A stretch of DNA of 56,689 bases from Amphibacillus indicireducens (GTDB lineage: Bacteria; Bacillota; Bacilli; Bacillales; Amphibacillaceae): NCBI RefSeq assembly GCF_039539605.1, contig NZ_BAABDL010000071.1:1-56689 (forward strand). Direction: 5' to 3'. The position numbers and the translations under genes are program-made. Numbering within the stretch: the first letter of the stretch is position 1; each line of letters opens with the position of its first letter. This document shows positions 1 through 7,252 of this stretch, one piece after another. Under the pieces are notes generated by a model. That model saw only the letters and a list, made by a program, of their open reading frames with translations. It ran no database searches and had not been told where the DNA came from.

Positions 1-49
1 AACTGGCATTCACTTTTGGCAATTTAATGGGCAAATCACCTATAAAAAA

Positions 50-628
50 TCAAGTTATGAATAATGCAGGTAAAGCTTTCTTTTTGTCTGATAAATGAAG
101 CTGTGTACTAAATAATCGATCAAGTTTTATGTATTTAAAAGGAAAAGCAATCATCACATCAAAATTCGAATAACCTTTACCAACATCATCAAGCGCAAAT
201 TGGAAACCATACTCGATTAGCTTTTGAATTATATGAAAAGAATCGATCAACTGATCCATTTGTTCAGATTCAGAAATTTCTAAAACAATTTGATCTGCTC
301 GTAATTGGTTAGTGTTTAGTGTGTGATAGATAAATGCAGAAAATTTAGGATTGATCAAAGTAGAAGGCAGTATATTTATGAATAAGACCGCATCTTTATC
401 ACTGAGTTTTGACTCTCGATATGCCCGCATCGCTAAATCGATCGAGGCCGTATCAAGCTCATACAGTCGACCAGCGCGCTTGGCAGCTTCAAATGCCAGC
501 TCAGGATTGGGAAAGTCAACTGATCGCAACAATGCTTCAAAACCAATACAATTATGACTATGTAAATGATAGATGGGCTGAAAATTATGTGTAAAAAGCC
601 TTTTTTCGATAAAATGATCGATTAACAT
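50..628 (-). CDS. EAL-domain protein, shortened at the C-terminus
   Basis: The 192-residue product matches the first three quarters of an EAL domain, the fold that hydrolyses the second messenger cyclic di-GMP. Visible motifs are EALLR at residues 31-35, FIN at 83-85, LEISESE at 116-122, LDDVGKG at 146-152 and YIKLDR at 166-171, covering most metal and substrate ligands. A full domain is about 240 residues. This one stops shortly after the KLD motif, so the last helix-strand part with the conserved EGVE glutamate is missing. That suggests either a premature stop or a regulatory, non-catalytic protein. The ATG at 628 follows a GGGGG ribosome site by about 7 bases and is preferred to the upstream TTG. 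It is transcribed away from the capsule genes. Confidence 0.75.
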   Translation of the reverse strand: MLIDHFIEKRLFTHNFQPIYHLHSHNCIGFEALLRSVDFPNPELAFEAAKRAGRLYELDTASIDLAMRAYRESKLSDKDAVLFINILPSTLINPKFSAFIYHTLNTNQLRADQIVLEISESEQMDQLIDSFHIIQKLIEYGFQFALDDVGKGYSNFDVMIAFPFKYIKLDRLFSTQLHLSDKKKALPALFIT

Positions 629-814
629 ATAATAGCCCCCAAACAAGTTGATAAACTGACACTTTCTATTATAACAAATCTAAAAAATAAACCAATATGA
701 TGAGTCGTGAAAGAACATTCAGGTAAATGTTCTGTTTGAGAACAAATTAATGAACTCACTGACACGTGTGAAATGTTAAATTTAGAATTAATCTTCCACA
801 TTGACAACTAATTG

Positions 815-883
815 TGCTATAATGTTTTCTGTATAATTTTGTCCATCTATACATCGGACACACTCAACGAAAACATTGGAGGA
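815..883 (+). promoter_or_regulatory. Extended -10 promoter and leader of the capsule regulator operon
   Basis: A perfect TATAAT at 818-823 is preceded by TG and one base, giving an extended -10 box. No good -35 lies 17 bases upstream. A TTGACA at 801-806 is only 11 bases away and probably not used. The leader of about 60 bases contains ACATCGGACACA and ends in the ribosome site GGAGGA at 878-883 ahead of the ATG at 893. A second TATAAT occurs at 832-837. This is the only clear promoter ahead of the first two capsule genes. Confidence 0.5.
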
Positions 884-892
884 TCAAACTAA

Positions 893-1657
893 ATGGAGGA
901 AACAATCACACTCAAAGAGATCGCTCAGATTGTAAAAAAGAGACTCGGATTAATTATATCCCTAACAATAGGAGCCGCCATAATTAGCGGTATATTTACA
1001 TACTTTTTTATTACACCGATTTATCGAGCGAATTCGCAATTTCTTGTTAATCAAAATCAATCGACATCAACAGTGGAGTTAAATGAAATAAGGACAAACG
1101 TTGAATTAATTAATACGTATAGTGTCATTATTAGAAGTAATCGAATCCTTAACGAAGTCGTCGACGAATTACAATTGACGATCACAGCAGGAGCTCTTGC
1201 TGAAAAAATTTCCGTCAGTAATGAAGGCGGATCACAAGTTGTTACCGTAACGGCGACAGATCCCGATCCAGCTATGGCAGTTGATCTTGCTAACGTAACA
1301 GTTGAAGTATTCCAAGATCAAATTGATGAATTAATGAATGTTGATAACGTCAATATTTTAAACCCAGCAGTATTACCAGCAAATCCATCGCCAGTCAGTC
1401 CAAACCTTACTATGAACATTGCGATTGCATTCGTTCTAGGTGGTATGGTCGGCGTAGGACTTGCGTTCTTACTTGAATACTTAGACACAACTGTGAAAAC
1501 GGAAGATGACGTTGAAAGAATCGTCGGCCTTCCGGTTATCGGTATCATATCAAAAGTTAAAGACAGTGATTTAATCAATCCGCACCAACAAGCACTCACA
1601 CGTACAGGAAGAGAAAGGGGCGCAACATTCGATGGCCAAACAAAAAAGACCAGTTAA
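893..1657 (+). CDS. ywqC: Capsule chain-length regulator / tyrosine kinase adaptor (Wzz family)
   Basis: This 254-residue membrane protein belongs to the Wzz/CapA/YwqC family. In Gram-positive bacteria it activates a separate cytoplasmic tyrosine kinase and controls polysaccharide chain length. Two membrane segments are visible, at about residues 19-40 and 174-194, enclosing an extracellular domain. The proline-rich stretch PAVLPANPSPVSP that typically precedes the second segment is at about 159-171. The cytoplasmic tail, with an EDDVERIVGLPVIG motif, is the part that contacts the kinase. The gene overlaps the kinase gene downstream by 26 bases, so the two are translationally coupled. The start is well supported by GGAGGA ten bases upstream. 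The name varies between species (cpsC, capA, ywqC). Confidence 0.9.
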   Translation: MEETITLKEIAQIVKKRLGLIISLTIGAAIISGIFTYFFITPIYRANSQFLVNQNQSTSTVELNEIRTNVELINTYSVIIRSNRILNEVVDELQLTITAGALAEKISVSNEGGSQVVTVTATDPDPAMAVDLANVTVEVFQDQIDELMNVDNVNILNPAVLPANPSPVSPNLTMNIAIAFVLGGMVGVGLAFLLEYLDTTVKTEDDVERIVGLPVIGIISKVKDSDLINPHQQALTRTGRERGATFDGQTKKTS

Positions 1658-2321
1658 ACAATCGATCAGACATTTAATTACAAAATTGAATCCACGCTCA
1701 CCAATCTCAGAGCAATTCCGAACGATCCGGACAAATTTGCAATTTACCGCAGTTGATGGTGCCCTCGAGACAATGCTCGTAACATCAGCCGGTCCATCAG
1801 AAGGAAAATCATTTACGATCGCTAACTTAGCTGTCGTTTTTGCCCAACAAGAAAAGAAAGTGCTCTTAGTTGATGCAGATATGCGCAAACCAACTGTCCA
1901 CTATACATTTAGAGTCGACAACCGTCGTGGACTAAGTAGTGTGCTTGTCGGTGAGCACGAACTTGATGAAGCAACGATCAAATCAGATATCCCAAATCTA
2001 GAGATCTTACCATCCGGACCGATTCCACCGAATCCATCGGAACTGCTAGGCTCAAATAAAATGCGTCACTTAATTGAAGCAGCAAAAGAATTATACGATC
2101 TCGTGGTTTTTGATACACCACCTGTTTTGGCGGTAACCGATGCACAAATTCTAGCTAACTTTGTTGACGGCTCACTACTCGTCATCCGTAGCAAACAGAC
2201 AGATCAAGAATCAGCAATCAAAGCGAGAGAATTACTCGAACCAGCTAAAGCCAAACTACTTGGCTCCGTCCTAAACGATCTTGAAACATCAAAAGATCAA
2301 TATTACTATTATGGTGAATAA
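1632..2321 (+). CDS. ywqD: Capsule tyrosine-protein kinase (BY-kinase, CpsD/YwqD type)
   Basis: This is a 229-residue bacterial tyrosine kinase of the MinD-like P-loop fold. Walker A is TSAGPSEGKS at residues 51-60, Walker A' is VLLVDADMRKP at 77-87, and Walker B is VVFDTPP at 158-164. The C-terminus carries four consecutive tyrosines (224-227), the autophosphorylation cluster. It would phosphorylate itself and glycan enzymes when bound to the upstream membrane adaptor. The YwqE-type phosphatase that should reverse this is not next door but at 7253, because about 4.9 kb of unrelated DNA separates them. A strong terminator follows immediately. Length and motif order are standard for the family. 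Confidence 0.92.
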   Translation: MAKQKRPVKQSIRHLITKLNPRSPISEQFRTIRTNLQFTAVDGALETMLVTSAGPSEGKSFTIANLAVVFAQQEKKVLLVDADMRKPTVHYTFRVDNRRGLSSVLVGEHELDEATIKSDIPNLEILPSGPIPPNPSELLGSNKMRHLIEAAKELYDLVVFDTPPVLAVTDAQILANFVDGSLLVIRSKQTDQESAIKARELLEPAKAKLLGSVLNDLETSKDQYYYYGE

Positions 2322-2350
2322 AACTTGTGCAACTCGCACAAGTTTTTTTG
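2322..2350 (+). terminator. Intrinsic terminator after the tyrosine kinase gene
   Basis: A perfect 9-bp stem (AACTTGTGC with GCACAAGTT) around a 5-base loop runs directly into seven T residues. It begins one base after the kinase stop codon, so it closes the two-gene operon. Confidence 0.85.
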
Positions 2351-2493
2351 TTGTCAGAAGTCAAGCATGGCTCAAGTTAATGATGAAACAGAATAATTAT
2401 AGTAAAAAAATAATGTAAATTAGAACTATGCTCCAATTTATTTTTAAAAAAGGTATATTTATTACCGAAAAAGAATATAATGTTACTAAGTTG

Positions 2494-2525
2494 TGTTATA
2501 ATAATATCAGCTTAATTAGGGGGGA
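2494..2525 (+). promoter_or_regulatory. Extended -10 promoter of the AAA ATPase gene
   Basis: TGTTATAAT at 2494-2502 is an extended -10 box, and the ribosome site GGGGGG lies at about 2520-2525 just before the ATG at 2530. The position argues against translation from the in-frame ATG at 2428, which lies upstream of this promoter. No convincing -35 is present. Confidence 0.45.
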
Positions 2526-2529
2526 TTCC

Positions 2530-3882
2530 ATGTCTAGTATAATTAGAGTTAAGAAAGTTGAAATTAGGAATTTAAAAAATGTGAAAAAGGGTGCCTTTAA
2601 TATTAATGTGAATTTCGACAACATGGATAAAGCTGATGTAATCGGATTATATGGTCAAAATGGTTCGGGAAAAACCGCTGTTGTTGACGCATTTCAATTA
2701 CTGAAAACGTTATTATCCCCTAAAAATAGGGGGTTGCCAAAGCTAGATCAACATTTGATTTATCATAATGAAGAAGCGATTCAACTAACTTTTACTTTTA
2801 TTAAAAAAAATATAGATGGTGAGTTTTTTATAAAATATCGAGTAACATTAAAAGCAAATGAATCCAATGACAAGGATGATCAGGTTTTGAAAGTATACCA
2901 GGAAGAACTTTCATATCGCGAAAATATAAAACATAAAAGGTATAAGTCACTTATTAAAAAAAATAATGATGATATTTCAATCCGCAATCATCATGTAGAT
3001 TCGATGAGTGAGACTGGGAAAGTATCGGTATTGGTGGCTAATAAGATGTCGAAAGGAAATTCAACGTCATTTGTCTTCAGAGAAGAACTAAAGGAAAGCT
3101 TAGAATTGTATTTAAGTAAAGTGGAAAGAAATATTATCAACTGTTTATTGCATGAATTTGATAAAGATTTTCACGTCATTAATACAACGCATTATGGGTT
3201 ATTAATTGCTAACATAATGATGCCATTTAGTGTTCATATTGATAATAAACGTGGTCATATTCCTTACGATTTAGAGGATACAATGGTTTTTCCTGAAGAG
3301 GTTTATGAAGTAATGAAAAAAGTAATCGAGCAAACAAATATTGTTTTAAAAAATATTGTTCCTGGATTAGAAGTAAAAATCAATATGATAAGCAAAGAAA
3401 AAATGGATGGAGGGATACAAGGAATACGACTGGAATTACTATCAGTCAAAAATCAGATCGAGCTTCCTTTACGGTGTGAATCAGAAGGAATTTTAAAAAT
3501 TATTTCAATCTTAACTACTCTAATTGCCGTTTATAATAATCCAAATGCATGTGTGGTGATTGATGAACTTGATTCTGGTATCTTTGAATATCTTTTAGGT
3601 GAAATTTTAGAGGTTATATCTGAAAGTGGTAAAGGTCAACTCTTCTTCACATCTCATAATTTGAGGATTTTAGAAGTATTACCGATCAATAATTTATGGT
3701 TCACTACTGCAAATGCTGAAGATCGCTACATTCAACTAACAGGTGTAAAGAAGTTAAACAACGCAAGAGATGTTTATTTGCGTGCAATTCAATTGGGTGG
3801 TCAAGAAGAACAAATATACGAAGAAACAAATTCATTTGATATTAAGCGGTCATTTAGAAAAGCGGGCATTTCAAATGAGTAG
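2530..3882 (+). CDS. AAA-family ATPase, first gene of an ATPase-TOPRIM defence-like pair
   Basis: This 450-residue ABC/SMC-like ATPase is of the AAA15/AAA21 kind. Walker A is GQNGSGKT near residues 42-49. Walker B is VVIDELDSG near residues 343-351, and the downstream LFFTSHN is the usual histidine-containing switch of OLD- and RloC-like ATPases. The middle of the protein is poorly conserved and helical. The next gene starts 8 bases before the stop of this one and begins like a TOPRIM nuclease. Such pairs are typical of anti-phage systems, for example PARIS or OLD-like two-gene systems. I cannot assign it to a named system. Because the partner is truncated, the ATPase may be an orphan. It interrupts the capsule locus. 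Confidence 0.8.
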   Translation: MSSIIRVKKVEIRNLKNVKKGAFNINVNFDNMDKADVIGLYGQNGSGKTAVVDAFQLLKTLLSPKNRGLPKLDQHLIYHNEEAIQLTFTFIKKNIDGEFFIKYRVTLKANESNDKDDQVLKVYQEELSYRENIKHKRYKSLIKKNNDDISIRNHHVDSMSETGKVSVLVANKMSKGNSTSFVFREELKESLELYLSKVERNIINCLLHEFDKDFHVINTTHYGLLIANIMMPFSVHIDNKRGHIPYDLEDTMVFPEEVYEVMKKVIEQTNIVLKNIVPGLEVKINMISKEKMDGGIQGIRLELLSVKNQIELPLRCESEGILKIISILTTLIAVYNNPNACVVIDELDSGIFEYLLGEILEVISESGKGQLFFTSHNLRILEVLPINNLWFTTANAEDRYIQLTGVKKLNNARDVYLRAIQLGGQEEQIYEETNSFDIKRSFRKAGISNE

Positions 3883-4165
3883 ACGGCTAAAGAAAGTGAT
3901 CATAGTGCTTGTTGAAGGTGAGACGGAAGAAATATTGTTGATAGAAAGATTGCGAAAGATTTTTCCGGAAAGCCAGATTCATTTTGATGTTCAAAGAGGT
4001 GATCTGTTTTTTGATCTTAACAGAAGACAGAGCGCGATAAAAAACGTTATTGGAGATGTAATAACATCAATTATGAAAGTAAGGAAGTATAAAACCGTTA
4101 GAATTGGCATCCGCCAATTCTCTCAACCGCACAGAAAAAGCGATCATCGTGAACAAATGAACTAA
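3875..4165 (+). pseudogene. Truncated TOPRIM-like effector of the AAA ATPase pair
   Basis: The ATG at 3875 overlaps the end of the ATPase gene by 8 bases, indicating translational coupling. The first 70 residues resemble a TOPRIM domain start, with the strand and acidic loop VIIVLVEGETEE at 9-20 followed by RLRKIF. The expected second acidic motif (a DTD or DxD strand) never appears. After about residue 73 (KYK) the sequence changes character to a basic tail and stops at residue 96, whereas such effectors are normally about 200 residues. The change coincides with an 8-bp palindrome at 4101-4120, so the 3' end seems to have been replaced by foreign DNA. The residual protein is probably inactive. 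Confidence 0.55.
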
Positions 4166-4205
4166 ACTGACGACTTCCTGATCCATGATTGGGAAATCGT
4201 TAGTT
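4101..4205. mobile_element. Possible insertion-sequence scrap that truncates the TOPRIM gene
   Basis: A perfect palindrome (GAATTGGC, four bases, GCCAATTC) at 4101-4120 marks the point where homology to the TOPRIM partner ends. The following bases read on the minus strand give an open, transposase-tail-like peptide ending in a RLRELADA-type sequence. I cannot name the element, and this is a weak call. Confidence 0.2.
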
Positions 4206-4286
4206 TTTATTTTGTAGGAGAAAATTTATGTTACAATAAAAGTAAAGGCATCAAAATATGAGACATTAAAAAGGGAGTTGCTAGCA

Positions 4287-4532
4287 ATGGAGAAAAAAAT
4301 CAAGGAACTGACTCTACAATTGCTATATTTAACATCATGGCAAGAAGATGATCTCCCCGAAAATATGAGGAGGAGCTGGAAAGGGTATCCATTTGATATT
4401 TTAAATGAATTAACGGATCAAGACCTTATTCGGGGGAGTTATAAAGCGAAATCAGTCTATTTAACAAAGGCGGGTATTGAAGAAGCAAGACGCCTACTTG
4501 ATGAAAATGACATTAATGATGATGACAGATAA
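4287..4532 (+). CDS. DUF6429-like small protein (winged-helix-like)
   Basis: This 81-residue protein resembles the DUF6429 family, recognisable by LTLQLLYLTSW near the start, RRSWKGYPFDILNEL in the middle and a SVYLTKAGIEEA segment near the end. The pattern of helices with a final 'SVYLT..G' strand resembles small DNA-binding winged-helix proteins, but no function is established. The ATG at 4287 follows AAGGGAG by 9 bases and is preferred over the in-frame TTG at 4278. The gene stands between the broken TOPRIM gene and the SEC-C gene. The family name comes from recollection, not a search. Confidence 0.65.
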   Translation: MEKKIKELTLQLLYLTSWQEDDLPENMRRSWKGYPFDILNELTDQDLIRGSYKAKSVYLTKAGIEEARRLLDENDINDDDR

Positions 4533-4576
4533 TTGTAAAACTGCAAATAACATTAAATATGAACGGAGTGAGAAAT

Positions 4577-5518
4577 ATGACAAAGGTCGGCAGGAATGAT
4601 CCATGTCCTTGTGGAAGTGGCAAGAAATATAAGAAATGTTGTATCAATAAACAAAATCAAGTAGAACGGAAACCAATCGAACCATTTTTTAATCATCTAT
4701 CATATGAAGAAGTGGATGAATTGAGTACTGAACAGATTATTGCCCAATTAAAAGATTTAGGTGTCCCTTTTGAACGAGACCAATTTTTAAAAGATATTGA
4801 GGAGTATTATTCAGCGGAGGATATTTCAGAAGATTGGTTTAGCGATTATCAACTCGTTATTGGTGGAAGAATGGAAGACTTCCCTTGGTTAGCAGCATCT
4901 ATTTTGTGGGATCGATTGGCCAAACCAAAGAATTTATCGATGGAAAAAATGTATCAATTGATTGAGGATGGTTATGATTGCTTAGGGAAAGATGATCCTG
5001 TTTCAGCTTGTGATCATTGGTTGAAAGCTTGGGAGGGGATTAAATATAGGGTAAGCCCTGTCTTTCAAACCCTTGATTACTTGGAAGAACGCTACAGAGG
5101 AAGCTTTTATGTCAGTGAATTTTGTCAAAACTTAGAGATGGAACTTTTCAATGCAAGTTTAGAAGATCCTACTTATTTAGAAATTAGAATACAGTATTGT
5201 CAGGAGTTTTGTCGTCTTTTCCCTTCTGAGGATCAGAATATTATGTTTAATATGAGACGTGCGATTGCAGACTCTTATGGATCGCTAAAACAATTCAATG
5301 AAGCGGAAGCTGCGTTCGAACAATTAGCCAAAGATTTTAGTGATAATCTGTGGACCTTTATTGCGTGGGGAGATTATTATTCTGAAAAGCAAGATCGCGA
5401 TATCCAGAAGGCGAAGGAAAAGTATGAAAAAGCTTTATCTATTGGGAAAGCCACCAATGACGCAGATGCTTTTGTGGTGGAAGAGCGCCTGGAAAGTTTA
5501 GAGGAGTACCCTTTTTAA
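4577..5518 (+). CDS. SEC-C motif protein with a tetratricopeptide-like C-terminal half
   Basis: The 313-residue product opens with a textbook SEC-C zinc motif: GRNDPCPCGSGKKYKKCC at residues 5-22, with the Cys-x-Cys and Cys-Cys pairs. This small zinc-binding tail is known from SecA and many accessory proteins. The remaining 290 residues are acidic and helical, and near the C-terminus resemble TPR units (for example FNEAEAAFEQLAKDFSDN and AKEKYEKALSIGKA). A scaffold or nucleic-acid/protein-binding role is plausible but unproven. The ATG at 4577 has GGAGTG seven bases upstream; the earlier ATG at 4559 has none. The gene is followed at once by an inverted repeat and a tandem repeat array. Confidence 0.8.
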   Translation: MTKVGRNDPCPCGSGKKYKKCCINKQNQVERKPIEPFFNHLSYEEVDELSTEQIIAQLKDLGVPFERDQFLKDIEEYYSAEDISEDWFSDYQLVIGGRMEDFPWLAASILWDRLAKPKNLSMEKMYQLIEDGYDCLGKDDPVSACDHWLKAWEGIKYRVSPVFQTLDYLEERYRGSFYVSEFCQNLEMELFNASLEDPTYLEIRIQYCQEFCRLFPSEDQNIMFNMRRAIADSYGSLKQFNEAEAAFEQLAKDFSDNLWTFIAWGDYYSEKQDRDIQKAKEKYEKALSIGKATNDADAFVVEERLESLEEYPF

Positions 5519-5531
5519 GAAAAAAGGGAGG

Positions 5532-5553
5532 GAACTGGCCAGTGCCAGTTCCA
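5532..5553. repeat. Inverted repeat after the SEC-C gene
   Basis: GGAACTGGC and GCCAGTTCC form a perfect 9-bp stem with the 4-base loop CAGT, 13 bases after the SEC-C stop codon. There is no T-run, so it is a poor intrinsic terminator, but it could protect a 3' end. Confidence 0.5.
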
Positions 5554-5593
5554 ACTGCCATCGAATCGGTCAAATCCTTCAATTTGTGAGCGA

Positions 5594-5835
5594 TCGCCCG
5601 CAACCATCGTGCGTTCGCCCACAAATCGAAAATATCGCCCGCAACGACTGTGCGATCGCCCGCAAATCCCAAATTTCGCACGCAAACGCTGGATTTCGCG
5701 CGCAAACGCTGGATTTCGCGCGCAGATCGAAAATTTCGCGTGTAAATCCCAAATATCGCGCGCAGATTCACAATTTCGCGCGTAAATCTCAAATTTCGCG
5801 CGCAAATCCAAAACATCGCGCATAACCCAATATAT
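5594..5835. repeat. Tandem array of twelve 20-21 bp units rich in TCGCGCGC
   Basis: Units begin with TCGC at 5594, 5615, 5635, 5656, 5676, 5696, 5716, 5736, 5756, 5776, 5796 and 5816. The first three steps are 21, 20 and 21 bases and all later ones exactly 20. The consensus is roughly TCGCGCGCAAATCNNAAATT: the GC-rich half is nearly invariant and the second half drifts. Units 5 and 6 share the same variable half, a sign of recent unit duplication. There are no unique spacers, so this is not CRISPR. The open frames seen across it on both strands are artefacts of a repeat with few stop codons. It lies between the SEC-C gene and the thiamine promoter. Confidence 0.9.
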
Positions 5836-5862
5836 TCCACCCAACCCAAACAGTCAGATCCC

Positions 5863-5891
5863 TTGCAACTCCACCCCAAATCCTCTATAAT
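5863..5891 (+). promoter_or_regulatory. Sigma-A type promoter for the TPP riboswitch-thiT transcript
   Basis: TTGCAA at 5863-5868 and TATAAT at 5886-5891 are separated by exactly 17 bases. Transcription would start near 5898, about 30 bases ahead of the riboswitch aptamer. Confidence 0.75.
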
Positions 5892-5924
5892 GGTACCAGG
5901 TAATAAGAAAAGTAAATAGTTCAA

Positions 5925-6020
5925 GCCTACAAGGGGAGCTGATTTAAGTCGGCTGAGAAATAACACGTATTGTTCTGACCCTATGAACCTGTTAGTTAAT
6001 TCTAGCGTAGGGATGGTGGC
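5925..6020 (+). ncRNA. TPP (THI-box) riboswitch
   Basis: The conserved aptamer pieces occur in order: AAGGGGAGC at 5931, GGCTGAGA at about 5951, GACCCTATGAACCTG at about 5977, and TAGCGTAGGGA ending near 6013. These form the thiamine pyrophosphate-binding junction. In this class, high TPP causes premature termination of the downstream transport gene. The expression platform is a terminator hairpin 30-80 bases downstream. The thiT gene at 6307 is the regulated target, consistent with established THI-box biology. Confidence 0.93.
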
Positions 6021-6049
6021 TTTTTTGATGGCATTTATGCAAAGTAACG

Positions 6050-6106
6050 AGTAATGTGAGCGGGTTCCCCATCAGGAAGCATCCCCTTGGCACATTACTT
6101 TTTTTA
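6050..6106 (+). terminator. Terminator of the TPP riboswitch expression platform
   Basis: AGTAATGTG at 6050-6058 pairs with CACATTACT at 6091-6099, followed by a T-rich run (TTTTTTTATTTT). The inner loop contains a further short GC-rich pairing. Its position between aptamer and thiT fits the attenuator that stops transcription when TPP is bound. About 200 bases of untranslated DNA follow before thiT. Confidence 0.8.
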
Positions 6107-6306
6107 TTTTCTAAACGGTGTTCAAAAAGTCCGGAAAAAATGACACGGCGAATTTCTTTGTTAGCTTGCTTTTTTAGTTGCTCATGTATTTAAACACATA
6201 CATTGTGCTACTCAAAGCTGCGCTGCCTCGAAAATCTTGGCCCATTTTATCCTCCTTTTGAACTCGATTAAAAGCAAAATCCAAAAAACAAGGGGGAATT
6301 TTTACA

Positions 6307-6882
6307 ATGCAATCAAAAAGAACGTTATTTTTAATCGAAATTGCAATCTTTACAGCACTAGCACTCATCTTAGATCTACTACCGTTTCTATCATTTAAAG
6401 TTTGGGCACAAGGTGGATCAATCTCATTCGCGATGATCCCAATCTTTATTGTTGCCTTTCGTTGGGGATTAAAAGGCGGGCTAATTTCAGGTTTCCTATT
6501 AGGTATCCTTCAAGTCGCAACAGGAACCGCCTGGATCGCACACCCAGTTCAAGGGCTACTCGACTACCCAGTCGCATTCTTAGTCCTGGGCTTTGCAGGT
6601 TTGCTCGCGCCAGCCGTCCAAACAGCCTTAAAAAATAACAATACAAAACGCTTTATTAGTATGGTCACACTCGGCGTACTGATCGGCGTGACACTCAGAT
6701 TTATCGCCCACTTTGTTGCGGGCGTCGTTTTCTTTGACTCACTAATTGATGGTATGAATATCTGGGTCTACTCACTCGTTTACAATGGCTCATACCTCAT
6801 CCCATCATTTATCATTAACGTCGCAGCAGTTAGTTTCCTATTCAACAAACGCCCGAATCTAATCGCAGCAACAACAAAGTAA
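6307..6882 (+). CDS. thiT: Thiamine transporter ThiT (ECF S component)
   Basis: This 191-residue, very hydrophobic protein has about six membrane helices. It carries the signatures of ThiT, the thiamine-binding S subunit of energy-coupling factor transporters: an N-terminal ALALILDLLP helix used for contact with the ECF module, the segment GGSISFAMIPIF near residues 36-47, and the HPVQGLLDYP loop near 80-89. It would work with shared EcfA, EcfA' and EcfT subunits encoded elsewhere. The start has AAGGGGG ten bases upstream. Regulation by TPP is direct, through the riboswitch ahead of it. It is monocistronic, with its own terminator. Confidence 0.95.
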   Translation: MQSKRTLFLIEIAIFTALALILDLLPFLSFKVWAQGGSISFAMIPIFIVAFRWGLKGGLISGFLLGILQVATGTAWIAHPVQGLLDYPVAFLVLGFAGLLAPAVQTALKNNNTKRFISMVTLGVLIGVTLRFIAHFVAGVVFFDSLIDGMNIWVYSLVYNGSYLIPSFIINVAAVSFLFNKRPNLIAATTK

Positions 6883-6915
6883 ACAAAATCAGATCCGCTC
6901 ACATTACCAATCAAA

Positions 6916-6948
6916 AATCGGCACATCCCACCAGATGCGCCGATTTAT
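6916..6948 (+). terminator. Terminator after thiT
   Basis: AATCGGC-A-CATC pairs with GATG-C-GCCGATT around a short loop, then a TTATTTAT tail. It ends the thiamine transport unit about 30 bases after the stop codon. Confidence 0.75.
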
Positions 6949-7061
6949 TTATACAAACTTAAACCAAACGTCATAAATGTGAACAAATAGTGAAAAATGA
7001 CCATTTTTAAACACACTAAAAACACTCTAAAAAAATCATGCTATTAAGTACATAGAACAAT

Positions 7062-7242
7062 TGTTATAATCGGCTCGCAATTAGTTCTAATTACCCTAAA
7101 ATAACCTAAACGCCCACCAACGAATAGGCAATTGTACTCAATTAAAAGTATAGAATTATGGTAAAGAGTCACAAAGCTGGTTCCATTCTATGAAGATAAC
7201 TGGTATAATTAAAATGCTGTAGAAAAATAGAAGCTAAGGAGG
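7062..7242 (+). promoter_or_regulatory. Two extended -10 boxes ahead of the capsule phosphatase gene
   Basis: TGTTATAAT at 7062-7070 and TGGTATAAT at 7201-7209 are both extended -10 boxes without good -35 partners. The second would start transcription about 40 bases before the gene. The ribosome site TAAGGAGGT is at 7234-7242. The 6950-7252 gap otherwise holds only AT-rich DNA. A fresh promoter is needed here because the locus is split from its first two genes. Confidence 0.5.
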
Positions 7243-7252
7243 TTGTTAATCG

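Noticed and set aside
2428..2529. Longer N-terminus for the AAA ATPase
   Set aside because: The upstream ATG lies before a good extended -10 promoter and has no ribosome site, while ATG 2530 follows GGGGGG and a typical start of the domain.
2530..4165. Naming the ATPase-TOPRIM pair as PARIS
   Set aside because: Architecture is similar, but the second gene is truncated and I cannot see diagnostic AriB features, so the name would be a guess.
5594..5835. CRISPR array
   Set aside because: The units are directly contiguous with a 20-21 base period and no unique spacers, and no cas genes are nearby.
5515..5966. Open reading frames on both strands across the repeat array
   Set aside because: They arise from the low stop-codon content of a 20-base repeat, have no ribosome sites and encode only repetitive Arg/Ala/Ser strings.
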